Made by a program: the position numbers and the translations under genes | Notes under the pieces: model-generated | Database searches by the model: none | Told to the model about the DNA's origin: nothing | The model's input: the letters and a program-made list of their open reading frames with translations, nothing else | Source: Aquabacter sp040049275 | GTDB taxonomy: Bacteria > Pseudomonadota > Alphaproteobacteria > Rhizobiales > Xanthobacteraceae | Assembly: GCF_040049275.1 (NCBI RefSeq) | Contig: NZ_JBDZDT010000004.1 | Coordinates: 558,001 to 622,000 of the forward strand | Direction: 5' to 3' | DNA length: 64,000 bases | Shown here: positions 18,101 through 24,068 of the stretch, piece after piece | Numbering within the stretch: the stretch's first letter is position 1 | How the letters are laid out: every line of letters starts with the position of its first letter

Positions 18101-18196
18101 GCGACATGGCGATTGGCGTCGCTGTGTCGCTGCCCTCCTTGGGCGTTTCCTCCCTAGACTTGGGCCGTTCGCTTGCGGACGGCCCCTTTCTTTTTT
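18101..18196 (+). ncRNA. Probable trans-acting small RNA, copy 2 (alpha-r14-like)
   Basis: It shares the identical 40-base core (18128-18167) with copy 1 and has its own terminator, GGGCCGT / ACGGCCC (18162-18184) extended by inner pairs and followed by CTTTCTTTTTT. The promoter-like TTGATT (18066-18071), 17 bases and CTATTG (18089-18094) predicts a start near 18101 and about 95 nt of RNA. The 5' part and terminator loop differ from copy 1, while the anti-SD core and terminator stem logic are kept, which points to selection on RNA. Confidence 0.68.
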
Positions 18197-18312
18197 GGGC
18201 CTATGGTTTGCCCAAAACGGGGTTCGGTCTTTGCGCCGAATTGCTCGCCCGCAAATTCGTATATCTGCCATTCGAAAAACGCAAGGCACGTTTTTCACGC
18301 GATAGGTGATAC

Positions 18313-19200
18313 CTATTCCGCAGCAGCCCGAGGTGGTGCCAGTTCCTCGGCCGTCACTTCCAGTAGGCGCGCCGCCACTTCCGCGAGATCCGCCCGCACG
18401 CGGTAGAAGTCCGCGCCCCGTTCATAGACGGCTTCTTCCATATAAAGACCGCGATTGATCTCGATCTGCACGGCATGCAGCCCTGCGGAGGGATTGCCGT
18501 AATGCTCGGTGATGTAGCCGCCCGCATAGGGCTTGTTGCGCACCACCGCATAGCCCCGCGCCACCAGCTCCCGTTCGAGAATGTCCGTGATCACCGGCGC
18601 GCAGCTCGTGGCATAGCGGTCGCCCAGGACGATATCGGCGCGCGCGCCGTCCTCCCGCATGGGGCCGGAGGGCATGGAGTGGCAGTCCACCAGGATCGCC
18701 ACGCCGAAGCGGCGGTGGGTGCGGGTGATCAGCCGCCGCAGCGCCTGGTGGTAGGGCTTGTAATAGGTCTCGATGCGCTCCAGCGCCTCGGCGACAGACA
18801 GCCGGCGCTGGTAGATCTCCTGCGAATCCCCCACCACCCGCGCGATGGTGCCGAGCCCGCCCGAAACCCGGATCGAGCGGGTATTGGCGAAAGCCGGCAG
18901 CCGGCCCTCGAACATGCGCGGGTCAAGTTCGTAGGGCTCGCGGTTGAGATCCAGGAAGGCGCGCGGGAACAGAGCGCGCATGAGCGGGATGCCGGACCCC
19001 ACCACATCGCAGAACAGCTCGTCCACGAAACTGTCCTCGGAACGGCGCAGCGCATCGAACTCGAGGCGCGCCTGCTCCATGAAGGCACGGGGATAGATGC
19101 GCCCGGAATGGGGCGAGTTGAATACGAAGGGCCCGATCACCTCGTCGGGCGCAAGGATCTCGAACGGCGGATCAATGGTGTCGGCGAGGCAGGCTGTCAC
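18313..19200 (-). CDS. N-formylglutamate amidohydrolase family protein
   Basis: This 295-residue protein is of the FGase/HutG2 family, which hydrolyses N-formyl-L-glutamate in one branch of histidine degradation. Typical stretches are FNSPHSGRIYP, the DLNREPYELDP motif, ILVDCHSMPS with metal-binding residues, and VQIEINRGLYM near the C-terminus. No other hut gene is nearby. Position next to cpdR, divergently transcribed, is common in this order, and the family is larger than histidine catabolism, so the physiological substrate is uncertain. Confidence 0.85.
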   Translation of the reverse strand: MTACLADTIDPPFEILAPDEVIGPFVFNSPHSGRIYPRAFMEQARLEFDALRRSEDSFVDELFCDVVGSGIPLMRALFPRAFLDLNREPYELDPRMFEGRLPAFANTRSIRVSGGLGTIARVVGDSQEIYQRRLSVAEALERIETYYKPYHQALRRLITRTHRRFGVAILVDCHSMPSGPMREDGARADIVLGDRYATSCAPVITDILERELVARGYAVVRNKPYAGGYITEHYGNPSAGLHAVQIEINRGLYMEEAVYERGADFYRVRADLAEVAARLLEVTAEELAPPRAAAE

Positions 19201-19381
19201 GTGCCGGGAGGTCCTTCGGAGCGGGCAGGCTGCCCACAGGCATGATGCGCAAGAGGAGCCCCCCTTGTGAAGAGGCGTCCGGGTTCACTTCGAATTTACC
19301 CGTTTCGGCGCAAGAAGCCTATTGGATGCGCCGCCGCTTTTCATAGGGCGGCCGGCGCTTGTTGATATGAGGAAGAAGAGC

Positions 19382-19747
19382 GTGTCGAAAATCCTTTTGG
19401 CGGAAGACGACAACGACATGCGCCGGTTCCTGGTGAAGGCCCTCCAGAATGCCGGCTACCACGTAGCCTCCTTCGACAATGGCCGCTCGGCCTACGAGCG
19501 CATGCGCGAGGAGCCCTTCGAGCTGCTGCTCACCGACATCGTCATGCCGGAGATGGACGGAATCGAGCTGGCGCGCCGCGCCACCGAGCTCGATCCGGAC
19601 CTGAAGGTGATGTTCATCACCGGCTTTGCGGCCGTCGCGCTCAATGCCGACATGGAGGCGGCCTGCGAGGCCAAGGTGCTCTCCAAGCCTTTCCACCTGC
19701 GCGATCTGGTCCAGGAAGTGGGCAAGATGCTGGCGGTGGCGGCGTAA
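19382..19747 (+). CDS. cpdR: Response regulator CpdR
   Basis: This is a 121-residue single-domain receiver protein starting at GTG 19382-19384, preceded by AGGAAGA; an upstream ATG would add 20 unrelated residues. The sequence MSKILLAEDDNDMRRFL with Asp52 in LLLTDIVMPEMDG, FITGFAAVALN and KVLSKPFHLRDLV matches CpdR closely. In Caulobacter and Sinorhizobium, CpdR acts in its unphosphorylated form as a ClpXP adaptor that directs degradation of cell-cycle proteins, under CckA-ChpT control. No output domain is present, as expected. Confidence 0.93.
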   Translation: MSKILLAEDDNDMRRFLVKALQNAGYHVASFDNGRSAYERMREEPFELLLTDIVMPEMDGIELARRATELDPDLKVMFITGFAAVALNADMEAACEAKVLSKPFHLRDLVQEVGKMLAVAA

Positions 19748-19880
19748 GCACGGACCGGGGGGGGCGCGACAGGGGCAGCGCTCGCGGGCTGCCCAGTCCG
19801 GCCGTGCCGTCGCTTGGAGCTCCGGGCGATCATGCGCTTGGGCCGCTCGCCGGTGTCTTAAGGACAAGCCGAAAGACAAA

Positions 19881-19914
19881 ACGCCCTCCGCGGAACCCCG
19901 CGGAGGGCGTTTTT
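19881..19914. terminator. Bidirectional terminator between cpdR and BA14K gene
   Basis: A 13-bp stem (ACGCCCTCCGCGG / CCGCGGAGGGCGT) with a 4-base loop is followed by TTTTAATTT on the plus strand and by TTTTG on the minus strand. It separates two convergent genes. Confidence 0.85.
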
Positions 19915-19934
19915 AATTTCACCGGCCTAATGCC

Positions 19935-20390
19935 TCACTGGCAGGGGTGCCGGAGGCCGTCATAGCCGAGATAGGTGCCCGTGCGCGGGTCGAACGAGCG
20001 GTACTTGGCCGAGCAATAGGCGATCCAATTGTCCGGGACCGGTTCGGGGGAGGGCGCGTAATAGACCGCCGGGGGACGGTTGGCCTGGGCCGCGCTCGCT
20101 GCCGCGGCGCCGAGCATCATGCCGCCGATCACGCCCGCCGCGACCGCAGCGCCGTTATTGTTGTTGCAGCCGCCCCAGCCGCAACCGCCGCCGCGATAAT
20201 AGCCGCCATAACCCGGTCCCCAGCCGGGCCGAGGGCCATACCCGTATCCGCCGCGCCATTGCACGTTGGTGACGCCATTCTCCACCGCCGGCAAAGCGGG
20301 CCGCAGCGCCTGAGCCTGGGCGCCCGAGGCTGTAGCTACCCCGACCACTGCCGCAGCGGCAAGGAAGGTCACAATCTTACGCATCTTCAT
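19935..20390 (-). CDS. BA14K family protein, exported, glycine-rich
   Basis: This is a 151-residue protein with a signal peptide cut near SGAQA|Q (residue 26), a Gly/Tyr-rich middle with WGGCNNNN, a hydrophobic alanine/glycine segment (about 80-100) and the C-terminal BA14K motif (YCSAKYRSFDPRTGTYLGYD). The family is named after a Brucella abortus immunoreactive protein with lectin-like properties. It is expected in the periplasm or envelope. A paralog lies immediately upstream. Confidence 0.85.
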   Translation of the reverse strand: MKMRKIVTFLAAAAVVGVATASGAQAQALRPALPAVENGVTNVQWRGGYGYGPRPGWGPGYGGYYRGGGCGWGGCNNNNGAAVAAGVIGGMMLGAAAASAAQANRPPAVYYAPSPEPVPDNWIAYCSAKYRSFDPRTGTYLGYDGLRHPCQ

Positions 20391-20439
20391 GTCTCCTTCG
20401 GGAGGATCGCTCCAGGATTCGGGTAAACAACACGAAATG

Positions 20440-20464
20440 GGGCGGAAAGGATCAGTTTCCGCCC
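20440..20464 (-). terminator. Hairpin after the second BA14K gene
   Basis: A 9-bp stem (GGGCGGAAA / TTTCCGCCC) with a 7-base loop lies just beyond the stop of the 215-residue BA14K protein. There is no clear T-run, so it may stabilise the 3' end or be a weak terminator. Confidence 0.45.
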
Positions 20465-20485
20465 GAAGGCTTGTCCAGGCCTATC

Positions 20486-21133
20486 TCAGGGGCAGGAGTG
20501 CCTGCGACCGTCATAGCCCAGATAGGTGCCGGTGGCGGGGTTGTAGGAGCGGAAGCGCGCCGAGCAATAGGCGACCGCGTTCGGGCCAGCATAGACCGGC
20601 TGCGTGCTCGCGACCGCCGAACCGACGATGACGCCGGTGGCGAAGCCTGCGCCAGGACCCCATCCACAGCCGCCCCATCCGCAGCCACCCCATCCGCCGC
20701 CGCCGCCCCAACCGCCGCCCCAGCCCCAGCCGGGGCCGACCACGACCGGACGATAGCCCCATCCGCCGCCCCATCCGGGGCCACGCCAGCCCGGACCGCG
20801 CCAGCCCGGGCCCCATCCGCCACGCCAGCCGGGATTTCCGGCCCAGCCGCCGCGCCAGCCAGGGTTACCGGCCCATCCGCCACGCCAGCCCGGGCCACCG
20901 CGCCATCCGCCACCCCAGCCGGGGTTGCCGCGCCATCCCCCACCGCCGCGCCACCCGCCGCCGCCGCCCCAGCCGCGTCCGCCGCCATGCCATTGCACCT
21001 GCTCCACGGGAGCGGGCACGGACTTGGCGAGGTCGGGCATTGCGCTGATGGGCAGGGCCTGTCCGGGAGATGTGAAAGAGACGGAGCCCATGACCGTGAG
21101 CGCCGCCGCGAAAACCGAAAGATGCCTACGCAT
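20486..21133 (-). CDS. BA14K family protein with long Gly/Trp/Arg repeat
   Basis: This is a 215-residue exported protein. The ATG at 21131-21133 follows AAGGGAG and gives MRRHLSVFAAALTVMG, a signal peptide cut near PGQA. The middle (about residues 48-160) is a low-complexity array of GWRGNPGW, GWRGGW and WGGCGWG units. The C-terminus carries the BA14K motif (YCSARFRSYNPATGTYLGYD). Length is well above the simple family form because of the repeat. A surface or envelope role is likely but untested; the repeat could have expanded by slippage. Confidence 0.82.
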   Translation of the reverse strand: MRRHLSVFAAALTVMGSVSFTSPGQALPISAMPDLAKSVPAPVEQVQWHGGGRGWGGGGGWRGGGGWRGNPGWGGGWRGGPGWRGGWAGNPGWRGGWAGNPGWRGGWGPGWRGPGWRGPGWGGGWGYRPVVVGPGWGWGGGWGGGGGWGGCGWGGCGWGPGAGFATGVIVGSAVASTQPVYAGPNAVAYCSARFRSYNPATGTYLGYDGRRHSCP

Positions 21134-21504
21134 GAGACGTCTCCCTTGCCGCATTTCCTGATAAAGCCGCCGCGGCAAGCTTCGGGTCCCCTTAGCCCGT
21201 CTCCATCACACGAGATTGAAGGGGCGGTATCAAGGCAGTGCCGCGGCGTCAGCATGGCCTAAAGGCGTAGGATTGCGGATTGGTGCGGTGCGGTAGCGCG
21301 GTGGCGTCCGCGGGCTGCGGTTCCGAAGGCTTCCGCGCTTCCCGAAGCCTTCTCTTGCCTTTCGGCCCCGCCTCCTGTAACGAGTGCGGCCTTCGAACCA
21401 GCCGGCTCATAAGGGCTGCCGTGCAGGTTCTTATCGCTCACAGCAACAAAAGGCTGAGCATCCCGCGCCTCGCGCGTGTTGGATTGCGGCCGTGGAGAGC
21501 CAAA
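21134..21504 (+). promoter_or_regulatory. Divergent spacer with candidate rpmI-rplT promoter
   Basis: This 371-base spacer separates a minus-strand BA14K gene from rpmI. TTGCCT (21355-21360), 17 bases and TAACGA (21378-21383) is the best promoter-like pair and would give a leader of about 115 nt. An 8-bp inverted repeat (GAAGGCTT / AAGCCTTC, 21325-21352) lies just upstream of it. I see no gene, and infC is not adjacent to rpmI here. Confidence 0.4.
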
Positions 21505-21705
21505 ATGCCCAAGATGAAGACGAAGTCGGGAGCGAAGAAACGCTTCCGTCTGACGGGTACGGGAAAGGTCATCGCCGCCCAGGCCGGTAAGCGCCACGGC
21601 ATGATCAAGCGGACCAACAACCAGATCCGCAACCAGCGCGGCACCACCATCCTGTGCGAGAGCGATGCGCGGATCATCCGCAAGTCGTTCCTGCCCAACG
21701 GCTGA
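21505..21705 (+). CDS. rpmI: 50S ribosomal protein L35
   Basis: L35 is a small basic protein of the large ribosomal subunit. The 66-residue product starts at the ATG 21505-21507 (MPKMKTKSGAKKRFRLTGTG), the conserved L35 N-terminus; the longer frame upstream is not coding. It is followed 21 bases later by rplT in the usual order. Confidence 0.97.
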   Translation: MPKMKTKSGAKKRFRLTGTGKVIAAQAGKRHGMIKRTNNQIRNQRGTTILCESDARIIRKSFLPNG

Positions 21706-21726
21706 CGCCAGCGAAGGAGATTTCCC

Positions 21727-22092
21727 ATGTCCCGTGTCAAACGTGGCGTCACTTCGCACGCCAAGCATAAGAAGGTCTTCAAGGCCGCCAAAGGCTTCTA
21801 CGGCCGCCGGAAGAATACCATCCGCGCCGCGAAGTCCGCCGTCGAACGGTCGATGCAGTATGCGTACCGCGACCGCAAGGTGAAGAAGCGCAATTTCCGC
21901 GCGCTCTGGATCCAGCGGATCAACGCCGGTGTGCGCGAGCTCGACCTCGGCCTGACCTATTCGCGATTTATCGATGGTCTCGGCAAGGCCGGGATCGAGG
22001 TCGACCGCAAGGTGCTCTCGGATATCGCCATCCACGAGCCCGAGGCGTTCAAGGCCCTGGTCGAGAAGGCGCAGGCGGCTCTCGCCGCCTGA
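21727..22092 (+). CDS. rplT: 50S ribosomal protein L20
   Basis: L20 binds 23S rRNA early in 50S assembly and in many bacteria also represses its own operon. The 121-residue product starts MSRVKRGVTSHAKHKKVFK and contains the conserved GRRKNTIRAAK and RNFRALWIQRINAG stretches. AAGGAG precedes the start codon. An intrinsic terminator follows at 22130. Confidence 0.97.
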   Translation: MSRVKRGVTSHAKHKKVFKAAKGFYGRRKNTIRAAKSAVERSMQYAYRDRKVKKRNFRALWIQRINAGVRELDLGLTYSRFIDGLGKAGIEVDRKVLSDIAIHEPEAFKALVEKAQAALAA

Positions 22093-22129
22093 TCCGCCTT
22101 TCGGGCACCCGCCCTTACCGAGACTGATG

Positions 22130-22159
22130 AGCCCCGACGGTCCACCGTTCGGGGCTTTT
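22130..22159 (+). terminator. Intrinsic terminator after rplT
   Basis: An AGCCCCGA / TCGGGGCT stem with an inner CGG/CCG pairing and one bulged base is followed by TTTTC. It lies 38 bases beyond the rplT stop. Confidence 0.75.
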
Positions 22160-22209
22160 CGGTTTGGCCGCGCGGCGGGTATAAGCACCGCGAATTTCCC
22201 TTAAAGCAG

Positions 22210-22307
22210 CCGTCATGCCCGGGCTCGTCCCGGCCATCCACGGGGCTCCGCCAGGTGCGCGCTTAGGGGATGGCCGTGGATGCCCGGGACGAGCCCGGGC
22301 ATGACGG
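22210..22307. repeat. Dispersed palindromic repeat, copy 3 (paired form)
   Basis: Two near-complementary units (GTCATGCCCGGGCTCGTCCC and its partner) with ATCCACGG ends flank a short centre. The layout is the same as copy 1 at 11648. It lies in the rplT-pheS spacer, ending 35 bases before pheS. Confidence 0.8.
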
Positions 22308-22342
22308 TTTCTCTGGCGGCTAGAACCCAAGGGACTTTGTCC

Positions 22343-23452
22343 ATGTCCGAACTCGTTCTGACCGATCATCCCGGCCTCGACGCCATGGAGCGCGAGATCG
22401 CTGCCGGCATCCTCGCCTCCGACGATGAAGGCGCCCTGGAGCAGGTGCGCATTGCCGCTTTGGGCAAGAAGGGCAGCGTCTCCGAGCTGCTGAAATCCCT
22501 CGGCGCCATGAGCCCGGACGAGCGCAAGACCATGGGCCCGGCCATCAACGGCCTGCGCGACCGGGTCCAGGCGCTCATCACCGCCCGCAAGGAGACGCTG
22601 AAGTCCGCCGCCCTCGAAGCCCGCCTTGCGAGCGAGCGGGTGGACGTGACGCTCCCCGTCCGCGAGGCGCCCGCCGAGATCGGCCGCATCCACCCCATCG
22701 CGCAGGTGACGGAAGAACTGACCGCCATCTTCGCGGACATGGGCTTCTCGGTGGCGGAAGGCCCGGACATCGAGACCGACTTCCACAATTTCACCGCGCT
22801 GAACTTCCCCGAGGGCCATCCCGCCCGCGAGATGCACGACACCTTCTTCCTGCCGCCGGGTCCCGACGGGCAGCGCAAGGTGCTGCGCACCCACACCTCG
22901 CCGGTGCAGGTGCGCACCATGCTCTCCAAGGCGCCGCCCATCCGCGTCATCTGCCCGGGCCGCACCTATCGCTGCGACTCGGACCAGACCCACACGCCCA
23001 TGTTCCACCAGGTGGAGGGCCTTGTGATCGACAAGGGCTCCCATATGGGCCACCTGAAATGGATCCTGGAGGAGTTCTGCAAGGCCTTCTTCGAGGTGGA
23101 GCGCGTGACCATGCGCTTCCGCCCCTCCTTCTTCCCCTTTACCGAGCCCAGCATGGAAGTGGACATCCAGTGCGACCGCTCGCGGCCGGGCGAGATCCGC
23201 TTCGGCGAGGGCAGTGACTGGCTGGAGATCCTCGGCTGCGGGATGGTGCATCCCAATGTGCTCAGGAACTGCGGCATCGACCCGGACGTCTATCAGGGCT
23301 TCGCCTGGGGCATGGGGATCGACCGCATCGCCATGCTCAAATACGGCATGAACGACCTGCGCGCCTTCTTCGAGGCCGATGTGCGCTGGCTGTCGCACTA
23401 CGGCTTCCGGCCATTGGATTTTCCGACTTTAGCAGGAGGGTTGAGCGCTTGA
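22343..23452 (+). CDS. pheS: Phenylalanyl-tRNA synthetase alpha subunit
   Basis: PheS is the catalytic alpha subunit of the cytosolic (alpha-beta)2 enzyme that charges tRNA-Phe. The 369-residue product starts MSELVLTDHPGLDAME with an N-terminal coiled coil (to about residue 90), followed by the class II core with motif 2 around FHQVEGLVIDKG and motif 3 in FAWGMGIDRIAMLKYGMNDLR. The frame extends upstream into the palindromic repeat, so the ATG at 22343-22345 is preferred. Its partner pheT does not follow directly; a foreign-looking gene is inserted between them. Confidence 0.96.
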   Translation: MSELVLTDHPGLDAMEREIAAGILASDDEGALEQVRIAALGKKGSVSELLKSLGAMSPDERKTMGPAINGLRDRVQALITARKETLKSAALEARLASERVDVTLPVREAPAEIGRIHPIAQVTEELTAIFADMGFSVAEGPDIETDFHNFTALNFPEGHPAREMHDTFFLPPGPDGQRKVLRTHTSPVQVRTMLSKAPPIRVICPGRTYRCDSDQTHTPMFHQVEGLVIDKGSHMGHLKWILEEFCKAFFEVERVTMRFRPSFFPFTEPSMEVDIQCDRSRPGEIRFGEGSDWLEILGCGMVHPNVLRNCGIDPDVYQGFAWGMGIDRIAMLKYGMNDLRAFFEADVRWLSHYGFRPLDFPTLAGGLSA

Positions 23453-23463
23453 TTCCGGTGCAG

Positions 23464-23496
23464 CCCGAAGTTGAGATGGAAAGTCTCAGCTTCGGG
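23464..23496 (+). promoter_or_regulatory. Long hairpin covering the start region of the inserted gene
   Basis: A 13-bp stem (CCCGAAGTTGAGA / TCTCAGCTTCGGG, one wobble pair) with a 7-base loop ends inside the ribosome binding site GGGAGAG of the gene at 23505. It could hide that site from ribosomes or act as a partial terminator after pheS; no T-run follows. Confidence 0.55.
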
Positions 23497-23504
23497 AGAG
23501 TGAA

Positions 23505-24032
23505 ATGCATCGGGTCCGCCAGTGGAACGAGATGTGGAATCGATCAGACCGGCTCATAAAGCTGCTGATCACTGGTTACGACATCAAAAACCCTGATGAA
23601 GAAGCTATCCAGAAAGATACGGAACCGCACTTCGCCACCCGAGCATGGCCCGAGTGGAGTACATATGGGGATGTATTTGGTATCATTGATAATAAGGCAT
23701 CCGGACTGTTGACGCATATCTCGGTTATGATTGCCATATTGACCTATATGATTGGAAAATGGGGTGTTCCGGTTCTAGAAGCGATACTGATATTTATTCT
23801 TATCGGCTATATCGTTTGTGCTTATACGTGTCTTAGATGTCTGAGGTTCTGGTCGTTCCAGGATGTTGTCCTGAGTGGAGCGGTCGTGTCGGAACAGGAG
23901 AAAAAGACTGCGTTGACGATGCTGAGGATTGAGATGTTCTTCCGGCAGGAGTGCTACAAGTTTTCTCTCAATCTGACCTCGGCTCTGACCGTCGCATCTG
24001 TTCTTCTGTTTATCGTATCTTATTTCACTTGA
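23505..24032 (+). CDS. Orphan three-helix membrane protein, possible Pycsar-effector (PycTM/DUF5706-like)
   Basis: This is a 175-residue protein with membrane segments at about 68-84, 89-110 and 155-173 and a charged cytosolic part before and between them. The FGIIDNKASGLLT stretch (58-70), just before the first helix, resembles the (D)xKAxxLL signature of PycTM/DUF5706 membrane effectors of Pycsar anti-phage systems. The assignment is by eye and tentative. The gene is visibly more AT-rich than its neighbours and sits between pheS and pheT, so it looks acquired. No nucleotide cyclase gene is adjacent. Confidence 0.6.
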   Translation: MHRVRQWNEMWNRSDRLIKLLITGYDIKNPDEEAIQKDTEPHFATRAWPEWSTYGDVFGIIDNKASGLLTHISVMIAILTYMIGKWGVPVLEAILIFILIGYIVCAYTCLRCLRFWSFQDVVLSGAVVSEQEKKTALTMLRIEMFFRQECYKFSLNLTSALTVASVLLFIVSYFT

Positions 24033-24068
24033 CCTTCTAGGCTGGGCAAACGCGAGCGCTACGGACCC

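Larger units (their letters stand above)
17497..18312. other. Protein-free 816-base region with two small-RNA loci
   Basis: No open frame here has a recognisable product or a good start site. The region contains two near-identical small-RNA units (about 17772-17866 and 18101-18196) and a hairpin at 18032-18049. The remaining sequence is AT-richer than the flanking genes and shows no further structure that I can support. Confidence 0.6.

Noticed and set aside
18002..18298. 98-codon minus-strand frame over sRNA copy 2
   Set aside because: It has no ribosome site or family features, and the plus strand carries a structured RNA with terminator.
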